This document shows positions 43,034 to 51,308 of a stretch of 64,000 bases of DNA, piece by piece. Position numbers and translations under genes: made by a program. The first letter of the stretch is position 1. Each line of letters begins with the position of its first letter. The notes beneath the pieces are model-generated. The model saw only the letters and a list, made by a program, of their open reading frames with translations. It was not told where the DNA came from and did not search any database. Where the stretch lies: NCBI GenBank assembly GCA_018239895.1, contig JAFEGL010000042.1, positions 1 to 64,000 of the forward strand, written 5' to 3'. Source of the stretch: Verrucomicrobiota bacterium. GTDB lineage: Bacteria > Chlamydiota > Chlamydiia > Chlamydiales > SM23-39.

Positions 43034-43360
43034 ATGTCCAGCCCAGCCGCAGTAGCTTCCCCAGCTCACTCAGTCCATTCGCAACAGTCAAGCTTTTCAT
43101 TTGATTCGCAAGCTTCTGAAGTCATCGACCTTGCGAAGCCGCTCAAAGACCTGAAAAAGGAAAAAATTAACTTTGCAAACCGGATGATCATGCTCGCATC
43201 AGCTATCCTCGCGATTGCTGCAGCAGTCATCACAGGTATTTTCAGCGGAAATCCCGTGTTAGGGATCGTCGTAGGCGGCGCTACTTGGGCCCTCCTCTAC
43301 CACACAACCAGCGCAATCACAGAGACCATTCTCAATAAATACCTGCCTAAAGACGCTTAA
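43034..43360 (+). CDS. Small Inc-like bilobed membrane protein
   Basis: The 108-residue protein has a hydrophilic Ser-rich N-terminus and two closely spaced hydrophobic segments (residues about 51-70 and 74-92) with a tight turn. This bilobed hydrophobic pattern is the hallmark of chlamydial inclusion-membrane (Inc) proteins, exported by type III secretion. There is no sequence family to confirm it. The start is the ATG at 43034 (AGGTT upstream); a longer frame to 42896 reads into the khpA leader. Its 3' end overlaps the convergent GT2-TPR gene by 14 bases. Confidence 0.55.
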   Translation: MSSPAAVASPAHSVHSQQSSFSFDSQASEVIDLAKPLKDLKKEKINFANRMIMLASAILAIAAAVITGIFSGNPVLGIVVGGATWALLYHTTSAITETILNKYLPKDA

Positions 43361-44471
43361 ATTTTGGGAAGAGAGTGGGACTCTTCCCACTCTCTCTCCT
43401 GCTCAAAAGATTCGCCCTATTCTTTTCGACTAAAATTCTAGTTTCCGGAGGGAGGTCGGGGTTCTTGAGGAGGATTCTGTAAGCTTCTAAAGCTTCCGAA
43501 TGTTTGCCTAAATAGAACGCGCAGTCGGCATACAGGCAAAGAGCCCAATAGTCGTAAACAGCCCTAATCACATAGATGCTATCCTGAGACAGCGGTATGT
43601 CCAAACACTTCCTGGTCAACTCGTAGGCCTTGTTGTAGTCACCCATCTTCAAGTAATAGCGGGCCATATAGAAAAGGGGCTCAGCTCTCGACGGGCGATA
43701 ATCGTAGGCCTTTTGATAGCTTTCTAAAAATAACTCGGGGTTCATCTCTAATTTCTCCTGCAACCCTCCAATCCGAAAGAGAGAATAATAGACCTCCTGA
43801 TCCCACCCTCCCATCGCGGCCCTCTTTGTATAATACTTGAGCGCTAGAGTGTAGTTAAACGCCTCTTCGCAAAAAACGCCGAGATGGAAAAACGCCCTGC
43901 TATCGTTGGGATTTTTCTCTACCACCTCTTCGAGCATCCTGACATCTTTCTCATGCTTTTCTGGGTCCTGTGAACGGAAACCATCGTCCCCCGCTTCCTG
44001 ATACGCATCGGGGAAAATCGCCACCTTTTTGTCGTCGAGAGTTTCGAGCGCCTCGTGGACGACTCCCGACCAGTTCCAGGAGAGCTTGGTGTTGATCAAT
44101 AAGATCCGGTGAGTATTACACGTTTTTTTATGATAGCTCACTAAATAGCAATCGGCGTCTAAGAAGGGCCTTTGAAAGTGTTTTGAGAAGATCATCTGGT
44201 CGTCGGCATCGATGAAAAGAATGTAATCTCCCTTCCCTTTCGCGAGATAAAGAGCCTCGTTCCGGTTATGGGCGAAGTCGACCCAAGGCCTCTCATAGAG
44301 ATCTCCTGGGACATCCTTTAAAACCTCTTGGATGACCTTTTGGGTCCCGTCGGTGGACCCGGTATCGACGATCACCCAGTAGTCGATGTAATCGATGATC
44401 GACTCGAGACAGCGGCGAATCACCTTACTCTCATTTTTGACGATCATATTTAAACAAATCGTTTTAAGCAT
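43347..44471 (-). CDS. GT2 glycosyltransferase with TPR-like C-terminus
   Basis: The 374-residue protein has an N-terminal GT2 fold (M-I-V-K-N-E, V-D-T-G-S-T-D-G-T near residue 35, and F-I-D-A-D-D-Q as the DxD motif near 86). Residues about 185-360 contain tetratricopeptide-like repeats (S-R-A-F-F-H-L-G, A-L-K-Y-Y, E-P-L-F-Y-M-A-R-Y, Y-N-K-A-Y-E). Such proteins may modify proteins bound through the repeats. No export signal is present. It diverges from the 44594 membrane protein gene. Confidence 0.8.
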   Translation of the reverse strand: MLKTICLNMIVKNESKVIRRCLESIIDYIDYWVIVDTGSTDGTQKVIQEVLKDVPGDLYERPWVDFAHNRNEALYLAKGKGDYILFIDADDQMIFSKHFQRPFLDADCYLVSYHKKTCNTHRILLINTKLSWNWSGVVHEALETLDDKKVAIFPDAYQEAGDDGFRSQDPEKHEKDVRMLEEVVEKNPNDSRAFFHLGVFCEEAFNYTLALKYYTKRAAMGGWDQEVYYSLFRIGGLQEKLEMNPELFLESYQKAYDYRPSRAEPLFYMARYYLKMGDYNKAYELTRKCLDIPLSQDSIYVIRAVYDYWALCLYADCAFYLGKHSEALEAYRILLKNPDLPPETRILVEKNRANLLSRRESGKSPTLFPKFKRL

Positions 44472-44543
44472 AAAAAAACCAATAATTATTTATTCAATAT
44501 TCTATTTAAACTAATTATTTTTCAACAAAAAGAGTTTGATGAC

Positions 44544-44571
44544 TTGAATTAATTTACTTAACTATTATAAT
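44544..44571 (+). promoter_or_regulatory. Near-consensus sigma-70-type promoter
   Basis: TTGAAT at 44544-44549 and TATAAT at 44566-44571 are 16 bases apart in AT-rich DNA. The ATG at 44594 follows 22 bases after the -10, leaving only a short leader with AAGAGA. Confidence 0.72.
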
Positions 44572-44593
44572 AATCTGACAAACAAGAGATTTT

Positions 44594-45334
44594 ATGAGCG
44601 TATATTCAATATCGATTCATTCTAATAATTTGGAAATTAACTCCAATGACATCCCCTCCTTCGGTATTGCGGACTTAAATCTGTTCCAGCATATTTCCCA
44701 AGAGACGGCTCCTCTCCAATTCGATTGGAAAGGGAAAATCGAGACGCTCAATCAAATCAGCCAGCGGCTGGAAAAGAAAGAGGAGAACAAGCCGATCAAC
44801 CGGACCATGGCCCTCACAATCGGGATCATGAAGACTGTTCTCATTGCCGCGATCATCGGAACCTTTTTTTTCAACCCATTCGGCGGCGTGGCCCTGATTG
44901 CCGGTTTCCTCCTCTTTAACATCGGCTCTTACATAGCTTACACGCAATTGATGAAAAGAGATGGGCTTCAGCCTCCAAATTTAGGCTATGCGATCGGAGT
45001 CGCCCCGCTCGTCGGCAGCCTCTTTTTGATTATATCGTTAGTTTCGCGCCAAAGATTCCTCGCAAAGACATGCCAATCTCTCCAAAAAGAGATCGGCGAA
45101 ACAGCGTCCAAGTTCCAACAGATCTATCCTAGTCTTCAGCAGGGTCTTCAAAAGAAATTAAAAGAGCTCGAAGCTATGTCGACTTTCATGGATCAAAGTC
45201 AAAGTAAATCGTCGAATCAAACTGCAGCTAATCTAAAAGAAAATCTCCGGCAAGAAAAGATCGAAGCGGCGAACGCTCTCAATGAGCTGGAAAAAGCTCA
45301 GATCTTGGTTTCTAGATTGAGCCAACCAAAATAA
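44594..45334 (+). CDS. Multi-span membrane protein, Inc-like, with coiled-coil tail
   Basis: The 246-residue protein has hydrophobic segments at about residues 73-95, 98-117 and 133-154. The first two are close together as in Inc proteins. The C-terminal 85 residues form a charged helical or coiled-coil region. It has no signal peptide and no known family. The strong promoter and AT-rich leader group it with the other candidate host-interaction genes. Confidence 0.55.
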   Translation: MSVYSISIHSNNLEINSNDIPSFGIADLNLFQHISQETAPLQFDWKGKIETLNQISQRLEKKEENKPINRTMALTIGIMKTVLIAAIIGTFFFNPFGGVALIAGFLLFNIGSYIAYTQLMKRDGLQPPNLGYAIGVAPLVGSLFLIISLVSRQRFLAKTCQSLQKEIGETASKFQQIYPSLQQGLQKKLKELEAMSTFMDQSQSKSSNQTAANLKENLRQEKIEAANALNELEKAQILVSRLSQPK

Positions 45335-45341
45335 AATTCTG

Positions 45342-45385
45342 AGGCGGTTGCAAAACTCCCGGCCTTGGGAATTTTGCAATTGTCT
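45342..45385. repeat. Shortened copy of the nested palindromic element
   Basis: AGGCGGTTGCAAAACTCCCGG, CCTTG and GGAATTTTGCAATTG match the two ends of the 81-bp unit at 41096-41176 (inverted), with about 37 bp of its centre missing. It lies between the convergent 44594 and ftsQ genes and abuts the ftsQ TAG stop. As a hairpin it could terminate both transcripts. Confidence 0.75.
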
Positions 45386-45386
45386 C

Positions 45387-46298
45387 CTATCTATTATCTA
45401 TGAATGCGAGTTGCGGGATTCTTAAATCGATGATCCTTGGAGCAAAACGGCCTCCTTCTTTCACCGAGACTAATTGGCGTCTATAATCGTCTTGCATCGT
45501 CTTCCGCAAAGAAAAGAAATTGCCGAGCTGCGCCCTGTAATCTTTGGGAGCGAGGCGGAGAATTTTCGGGAAAATGCAGACGATCTCTTTTTGATCTGAC
45601 TCGCTAAAACTCAGTTCATCTTCTGCAATCAAAACGATCTCACGTTGGCCAAGGCTCGGGGCAAAGGCGTTCGAGACGTCGATCCGCTTGATCCTCATCC
45701 CCTCTTTCCACGGAGAATCTTCGAGGAACTGAAGGAGTTCGAAAGCGAGTGAAAGATATTTATTTTTCACCGGGGTGCGCCAAGCGCCGCCCTTTCGATC
45801 CATCGAATCTTCTGGAGCGCCGAATGGGGGAAGGCCAAGATAGATTTCTGGCAGTTGTTTCGGTGAAAAGAAGGGAGCCACGGGGAAAAGGAACCCCTCT
45901 TTGTCGATCGCTGTATTGCCGTAGTCGGCCAAAAGAGCTGTAGGCTTGCGGACCGTGTAATCGATGTATAAAGTACCTGGAGGAACCCTTTTGATCTGGA
46001 CACTGGAGATCAGGGGAGACGACAAGAGCTTGGCGGTGGCTTTTTTCAGATCGAATGCATAAAGCTGCGTCGGCACATCGGCGGAGAGGTTCAAGAGTTC
46101 TGCGAGATAAGAAGTTTTTAGGGCCTCTTTCTCTGGACCCGTTTGGACGATGGCGACGATGCGGCACTTCTCATCGGTCATCCGCCTCAGTTTCCATTGT
46201 TTGTAGCCCCAGTACCCACCCAAGCTCAACACCAACGTCAAAGTGGTCGAGCCGATGAGGCAGAAAAGGGCCTGCTTCATAGTCCAATTCGTAGACAT
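45387..46298 (-). CDS. ftsQ: Division protein FtsQ-like (POTRA domain)
   Basis: The protein of about 304 residues has one N-terminal membrane span (residues about 8-26) and then a POTRA-like beta region containing S-S-V-Q-I-K-R-V-P-P-G-T-L-Y-I-D-Y, V-R-K-P-T-A-L-L and a D-K-E-G-F-L-F-P motif, as in FtsQ/DivIB. Its place after murC agrees with the usual dcw order. The start is uncertain: I use the ATG at 46298; a TTG at 46334 would overlap murC. Confidence 0.75.
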   Translation of the reverse strand: MSTNWTMKQALFCLIGSTTLTLVLSLGGYWGYKQWKLRRMTDEKCRIVAIVQTGPEKEALKTSYLAELLNLSADVPTQLYAFDLKKATAKLLSSPLISSVQIKRVPPGTLYIDYTVRKPTALLADYGNTAIDKEGFLFPVAPFFSPKQLPEIYLGLPPFGAPEDSMDRKGGAWRTPVKNKYLSLAFELLQFLEDSPWKEGMRIKRIDVSNAFAPSLGQREIVLIAEDELSFSESDQKEIVCIFPKILRLAPKDYRAQLGNFFSLRKTMQDDYRRQLVSVKEGGRFAPRIIDLRIPQLAFIDNR

Positions 46299-46323
46299 AA
46301 CGGTTATTTTAATGGATCGGGGA

Positions 46324-48288
46324 TTATAGACCAACAGAACATCTAGCTCGGAGAGCGGAGATGGCTAATTGGTCGCAAAGGTCCCGGTTCCAATCGAACG
46401 GAGGGAATGGTTCGATAGAATGGAGGCCGAAGTAGCCGTCGCTGTCTGTAGAGAGCTCGATTCGGAGAAGGCCTCGGCAGCCCGATGCTCGATAGAGCGA
46501 GCGGACGTGCGGGTCTTGAGAAAGGAGCGGGCCGCAGACAAAAAAGGAGACGATGTTCCCGCTTTCCCGGAAAGGGAGGCCGCAATCGGATGCAATCGAT
46601 TGGAGCCAGAGCCGATTTTTGCAAAATTCAGCCGAGGCTTGGGTTGAACCGGCGTACGGAATCTTCATCACTTCGAGCAATCCTTGGACGCCTAAGAAGA
46701 AGGGGAAGACGATTTCGCATAGAGTCAGGGATTCAAGAACGGCCGCCGAAATTTTGGGCGATTCGGAGAGGTGGATTTTCTGTTCGATTTTGTCGAAAGC
46801 GTCAGGTTCGCAAATCCAATTCCCCTCTTCGGTGACCCCAAAGAGTTTGGCTTCATAAATCGAGGGATCGAGCGATTGGGAAAAACTTTTGGCTGAATTC
46901 AGCGAGGCCGCGTTGAAAATAAGCCCGACTCGCCATTTCGGCGACCGCTCCGCGAGGTGGCGGAGGATCGGCTCTCCGGTTTTCGTCACGTCGCCTGCTC
47001 CGATCGTCAATACGACGTCGTGGGGCCTCAACATCTGGGCGACTCCCGTTTCGAGGTGGAGGCGCGATAAGTAATGGAGCTTCGCTCCGAGTTTCTCCCT
47101 CATCCGCATGTAAAGACCCGCCGTTGTGATCCCTTCGATTGGAGCCTCGCCCGCGCTGTAGATGTCGGTCAAAACGACTTCGTCGGCATCGTGAAAGCAG
47201 GTGAAAAATTCTTCAAACAGATCCCGGACGCGGGAGTAGCGGTGGGGTTGGAATACGACGATGAGCCGCCTCTCTCCAACGCGCCCTCTCAAGGCCGAAA
47301 TGGTGGCGGCGATCTCGGTCGGATGGTGGCCGTAATCGTCGAAGAGCTGAACTCGGTGAGATTCCCCTTTGAACTCCAAGCGTCGGGCCACTCCCGAAAA
47401 GCTCTTCAACCCTTTCCGGATCGACGCTTCATCGGCGTTTAAACTGAGAGCAAGGGCAAACACAGCGGCGGCATTGAGGGCGTTGTGCCTTCCAAAGAGC
47501 GATACTTCGATCGTTGGGTAGGTCGATGTCCCGTTGCAAAGATTGAAGGCGACCCCCTTCTCTCCTTGCTGGAACCGCTCGATCCGCCAGTCGGCCTTCT
47601 TCGAAAAACCGTAGGAAAATCCAGGGGGCGATAGGGAGGCGAGCCGCTCATCGTCGGCGCACCAAAAAAGGTGCTCCGGCTTCTGTACTTGGGCAAAAAA
47701 GCGGGCGAACCCTTGATCGAGCTCTTTCGCCCCTTTCCAATAAGAGAGGTGCTCATCTTCGAGATTCGTCACGATTGCACCGTAGGAAGGGGTCTTTAAA
47801 AATGAGCCGTCGCTCTCGTCGGCTTCTGCGACAAAATAGTCTCCACTCCCCGCTTTCCCATTCGTTTTGAGTCCATGGAGGATCCCACCGACGACGAAGG
47901 AGGGATCAAACCCCGCTTCCATCAATACTTTTGCCAAAAGTCCCGTCGTGGTGGTCTTGCCGTGCGTGCCCGTGATAAGAAGTGGCTTTTTCCCCTTCAT
48001 CAGAAGATGGAGCAAATCAGATCGGTGCATCATCGGAAGGTTGAGCTCTTGGGCGCGGAGGAACTCGACATTTTCCCCTTTGACATCGGTGCTATAGACA
48101 ATCGTAGTTTCACCGCTCACTGCGTCGGCCGAGTGGCCGATCTGCACTTCGGCCCCCTCATTTTGTAAATCATCTAAAAGGGGGCTCGAGCGGAGATCGC
48201 TCCCGCGGACTTTATCCCCTTTTTGGAGCAAAATTCGAGCGAGGGCGCTCATCCCAATTCCACCTAGGCCAATGAAATGATAGTTCAT
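46324..48288 (-). CDS. murC: UDP-N-acetylmuramate-alanine ligase fused to a Ddl remnant
   Basis: Residues 1-450 of this 654-residue protein are a complete MurC (G-L-G-G-I-G-M-S, P-loop G-T-H-G-K-T-T-T near 107, E-A-D-E-S-D-G-S and D-D-Y-G-H-H-P). Residues about 452-654 match D-alanine-D-alanine ligase only in parts: the opening strand (V-G-L-I-F-N), V-Q-G-L-L-E-V-M-K-I-P-Y-A-G-S, and an end like R-I-E-L...D-G-Y-F. The HGPxGED loop and the ATP-grasp centre are missing, so about 200 residues replace more than 300. In Chlamydia MurC-Ddl is a full fusion. Ligase activity is unlikely here. Confidence 0.9.
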   Translation of the reverse strand: MNYHFIGLGGIGMSALARILLQKGDKVRGSDLRSSPLLDDLQNEGAEVQIGHSADAVSGETTIVYSTDVKGENVEFLRAQELNLPMMHRSDLLHLLMKGKKPLLITGTHGKTTTTGLLAKVLMEAGFDPSFVVGGILHGLKTNGKAGSGDYFVAEADESDGSFLKTPSYGAIVTNLEDEHLSYWKGAKELDQGFARFFAQVQKPEHLFWCADDERLASLSPPGFSYGFSKKADWRIERFQQGEKGVAFNLCNGTSTYPTIEVSLFGRHNALNAAAVFALALSLNADEASIRKGLKSFSGVARRLEFKGESHRVQLFDDYGHHPTEIAATISALRGRVGERRLIVVFQPHRYSRVRDLFEEFFTCFHDADEVVLTDIYSAGEAPIEGITTAGLYMRMREKLGAKLHYLSRLHLETGVAQMLRPHDVVLTIGAGDVTKTGEPILRHLAERSPKWRVGLIFNAASLNSAKSFSQSLDPSIYEAKLFGVTEEGNWICEPDAFDKIEQKIHLSESPKISAAVLESLTLCEIVFPFFLGVQGLLEVMKIPYAGSTQASAEFCKNRLWLQSIASDCGLPFRESGNIVSFFVCGPLLSQDPHVRSLYRASGCRGLLRIELSTDSDGYFGLHSIEPFPPFDWNRDLCDQLAISALRARCSVGL

Positions 48289-49322
48289 ATTGTTTCCCGG
48301 ACGAGGTCGGCCAAGTCGCGGCCGGTTCCTTTGTTTTGGTTGAAAGATTGGAGAGATTCTCTCAGCTCTCCCAATCGGTTTTTACACTCTTCGATTGAGC
48401 TTTGCAGCCGCTCTTGCTCGCTCTGTCTGAGCCAGAGCCCCCCTTTTGCGATCTCGCAGAAATACCGGGCGTTTGCGCTCTGGTGATCTTCCGCCGCTTG
48501 CGGGAATGGGACTAAGACGGCCGGCATCCGGTGGCGAATCAACTCGGCGGTCGTCCCGGCTCCGCTCCGGCAGAGGGCAAAATCGGCGGCGGCGTAGGCT
48601 TTCGCCATGTCGGTCTCAAACCCTTTCACAGCGGCTTTAATTCCAAGTTTCTGGTAGTCCTTCCGGACAATTTCGGCCGTCTCCTCTCTTCCTGTAAAAT
48701 GGATCGCTTGGCATCCTGCGAGCGCTTCGGGCGCCGCCTGGTTTAGGAACGATGCTCCTTGAGATCCGCCAAATACGAGGCAGATTGGGCGCGAAGAGTC
48801 GAGTCCATAGGCGCGGATCGCTTCGTCGCGGCTATATTTCTTGGGGGATAAAATCCACGGGAAAAAAGGGACCGGTGTAAATTTTACGCCGTTTTTTCCA
48901 GGAATCGGAAATTGGTAGGCGATTTTTTCTGCGAAGGGAGAAAAGAGGCGGTTGACTTTGCCTAAGATGCAGTTGGCCTCATAAAGGACGATCTTCTTTT
49001 TCAAAAGGGCTGCTGCCGCCAAGACGGGAAAGGAGTGGTAGCTGCCGAAACCGACGACGATGTCGGGCTTGAAAGAGAGGATGAGTTTGAGGCTCTGGAA
49101 GAAACCTTTCGCTCCACGAAAACAAAATCGGAGCAAATTCGACAAAGGAGCGGACGAGATCTCTTGAAAATCGAAACCTTCCCTCTGAAAAAAGGGGCTC
49201 TTCGACAAGTAGAGTCCAGCAAAGAGGATTTCTGAATCGCTCTTTAGCAAGAGGGCGAGCTGTTGGGCTGGGAGAAGATGGCCGCCGCTGCCGCCCGCCG
49301 CAATCAAGATCTTTTTCTTCAT
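48285..49322 (-). CDS. murG: UDP-GlcNAc:lipid I GlcNAc-transferase
   Basis: The 345-residue membrane-associated enzyme converts lipid I to lipid II. It shows A-A-G-G-S-G-G-H-L-L-P-A near residue 8, V-V-G-F-G-S-Y near 88, F-G-G-S-Q-G-A near 189, and C-R-S-G-A-G-T near 265. The murC start overlaps its stop by four bases. It is separated from ftsW by 137 bases containing an inverted repeat. Confidence 0.94.
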   Translation of the reverse strand: MKKKILIAAGGSGGHLLPAQQLALLLKSDSEILFAGLYLSKSPFFQREGFDFQEISSAPLSNLLRFCFRGAKGFFQSLKLILSFKPDIVVGFGSYHSFPVLAAAALLKKKIVLYEANCILGKVNRLFSPFAEKIAYQFPIPGKNGVKFTPVPFFPWILSPKKYSRDEAIRAYGLDSSRPICLVFGGSQGASFLNQAAPEALAGCQAIHFTGREETAEIVRKDYQKLGIKAAVKGFETDMAKAYAAADFALCRSGAGTTAELIRHRMPAVLVPFPQAAEDHQSANARYFCEIAKGGLWLRQSEQERLQSSIEECKNRLGELRESLQSFNQNKGTGRDLADLVRETI

Positions 49323-49379
49323 GAGGCTATCCCATTATTCCCGTGCGATGATTTTTGAAAGATTTTTTTGCAGTTTTTG

Positions 49380-49427
49380 AAACCGCTTTGTCGAACATAC
49401 TTGATAAGTAGGACGACAAAGCGGTTT
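49380..49427. repeat. Inverted repeat between ftsW and murG
   Basis: AAACCGCTTTGTCG (49380-49393) and CGACAAAGCGGTTT (49414-49427) are exact reverse complements separated by 20 bases. In the minus-strand operon this would be a stable hairpin without a long T tract. It could attenuate or process the message. Confidence 0.7.
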
Positions 49428-49459
49428 TAGAAAGGGGGCACGCGAGTAGTGGGACAGTC

Positions 49460-50560
49460 TCATAATTCAGCAGCTTGGTGGGCTTTTTTTCCGATGTTGA
49501 GGAGGATGAAAAGGGCTATTGTATTCGCCATCAGCGAACTCCCCCCTTGCGAAAAGAACGGGAGGGTCATCCCTTTGCTCGGCAAAAGTCCCGACACGAT
49601 CCCGAGATTCAAAAAGGCCTGGATCGAAATTAAAAATGTCAAAATTGAGGCGAGCAAAAATCCCTCCTGATCGGGAGCCCGGATCGCGATGAGGAATCCT
49701 GCGTAGGCGAACGACATGTAGAGGCAGATGAGGGCCAAGATGCCGACAAATCCCGTCTCTTCAGCGTAGATTGCCGCGATGTAGTCGTTGCGAGCTTCGG
49801 GGAGATAGTTGAGCTTTTGCAAACTCTCGCCGAGGCCGCGTCCTAAAACCGAGCCTGAACCGGCGGCGATTTTCGCCTGGTACGGCTGGTGCCCTTTCCC
49901 TTTCAGATCGAGCTCCGGGTGGAGATAGATCTGGATCCGGCTGTGGACGTGGGGCATCTGATAGGCGGCGATCCCGCCGATCCCAATCAGAACCATCAAG
50001 GGGAGCGCCCAGTAAGCCCAACGGATCTTCGTCAAAAGGAACAGCACAACTAAAGTGCCAAAAATAATGGCGGTCGTCCCGTTGTCGGGCTCGAGCAAAA
50101 TCAGGCCGATTGGAATCGAGATGATTCCGAGCACCTTCAAAAAGGGTTTCCATTCGATCGGTTGATTTTGTTTCAAAAACCAGTAGATGAAATAGATCGG
50201 GATCAGCAATTTGACCGTTTCAGATGGTTGGAAGCTGTAGCCAAAGAAGACGATCCAGCGGCGGGCGCCGTTGACCGATTGGCCGATGCCGGGGACAAAA
50301 AGGAGGGCGAGGACAATCGTCATCGCAAAGAGGAGATATCCGCTCCAGCGGATGAGATCCTGGTAGCCGATCCGGTAGGCGGCGATCCCCAAAATAATTC
50401 CGACGCCGCTATAAAAAAACTGTTTAAACAAAACGACGTGAGTATTGGTAGAGATGCCCCGGTCGATGATTTCGGCCGAGGTCGTATTGAAAATCATCAA
50501 AAGCCCGAAGGAGAAAAGGAGAGCCGTCGATACAATCAACCAGAGGGAACAACGGCTCAC
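49460..50560 (-). CDS. ftsW: Division/SEDS protein FtsW
   Basis: This SEDS-family membrane protein polymerises lipid II with a partner transpeptidase. It has about nine to ten hydrophobic spans, N-G-A-R-R-W, F-Q-P-S-E near residue 109, and P-F-F-S-Q-G-G-S-S near the C-terminus. The start is probably a GTG at 50560, giving 366 residues and five bases after the nlpD stop; an ATG at 50626 would overlap nlpD by 62 bases and add an unlikely charged leader. Confidence 0.92.
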   Translation of the reverse strand: MSRCSLWLIVSTALLFSFGLLMIFNTTSAEIIDRGISTNTHVVLFKQFFYSGVGIILGIAAYRIGYQDLIRWSGYLLFAMTIVLALLFVPGIGQSVNGARRWIVFFGYSFQPSETVKLLIPIYFIYWFLKQNQPIEWKPFLKVLGIISIPIGLILLEPDNGTTAIIFGTLVVLFLLTKIRWAYWALPLMVLIGIGGIAAYQMPHVHSRIQIYLHPELDLKGKGHQPYQAKIAAGSGSVLGRGLGESLQKLNYLPEARNDYIAAIYAEETGFVGILALICLYMSFAYAGFLIAIRAPDQEGFLLASILTFLISIQAFLNLGIVSGLLPSKGMTLPFFSQGGSSLMANTIALFILLNIGKKAHQAAEL

Positions 50561-50564
50561 AACA

Positions 50565-51308
50565 TCATCTCGTTCGGAGGCGGTCGCCCGCTTTAAGCTT
50601 GCGCGCCTTCTCTTCGTTGAGTCCATTCAAACGGAGAAGCTCTTCCACTTTCATGTGGTGTTTCATCGCAATCGTCCAGGGATTGTCCCCCACTTTCACG
50701 ATGTAGTACTCGGGAGATCCCTCCTCTTTCATCGGCTGAGCCTTTGGCTTCGGCGCAGAAGAGAGGGTTTTTTCAGCGGGGATCTTCAACTGTTGTCCAA
50801 CCCGGAGGAAACTGCTCGGGAGTTGGTTGATCTTGATGATCGCATCGACCGTCGTGTGGTGGGCTTTTGCAATCTTGTCGAGAGAGTCCCCTTTTTTCAC
50901 GACGATGACGAAGAAGTCGGGCGCCGGAGCGGCTGGCGCAGCGGCAACTACTGGCGCGGCTGTCGGCTCAGGGGCTGGCGGCGTCTCTTGTACGGCCGCT
51001 ACCGGCGGCAGATTGTGGACGACGGGAGCTTCGACAGGAGCTGGCTTTTCGGCCGGTTTGACCGCGATAGGTTTTGCCTCGGGGGCTGGCGCCGCCGGTT
51101 GCCGAAGAGTCTGGTCGGCCGATTCGACGAAAAGGGGTTTTGACATCTCGATCGGCTCCACTTTCGGCAGCGCGGGCGCCGATTCGGCCATCTGGATCGA
51201 TGGGGAAGAGAGGATCTCCTCCTGAGTGGTTAGGGCGGTGATGAGGAGGAGGACCAAAAGTCCCGCGTTCACCATCACTGCGATCAAGATCGTGTTTTTC
51301 CGGTTCAT
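50565..51308 (-). CDS. Membrane-anchored protein with two LysM domains (NlpD-like)
   Basis: The 247-residue protein has one N-terminal membrane span (residues about 7-26), a Pro/Ala-rich linker (about 40-125), and two LysM domains (about 130-177, I-V-V-K-K-G-D-S-L-D-K-I-A, and about 202-247, Y-I-V-K-V-G-D-N-P-W-T-I-A). The position between murD and ftsW is that of chlamydial nlpD. There is no M23 peptidase domain, so a glycan-binding or regulatory role is more likely than hydrolysis. Its start overlaps the murD stop by four bases. Confidence 0.82.
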   Translation of the reverse strand: MNRKNTILIAVMVNAGLLVLLLITALTTQEEILSSPSIQMAESAPALPKVEPIEMSKPLFVESADQTLRQPAAPAPEAKPIAVKPAEKPAPVEAPVVHNLPPVAAVQETPPAPEPTAAPVVAAAPAAPAPDFFVIVVKKGDSLDKIAKAHHTTVDAIIKINQLPSSFLRVGQQLKIPAEKTLSSAPKPKAQPMKEEGSPEYYIVKVGDNPWTIAMKHHMKVEELLRLNGLNEEKARKLKAGDRLRTR

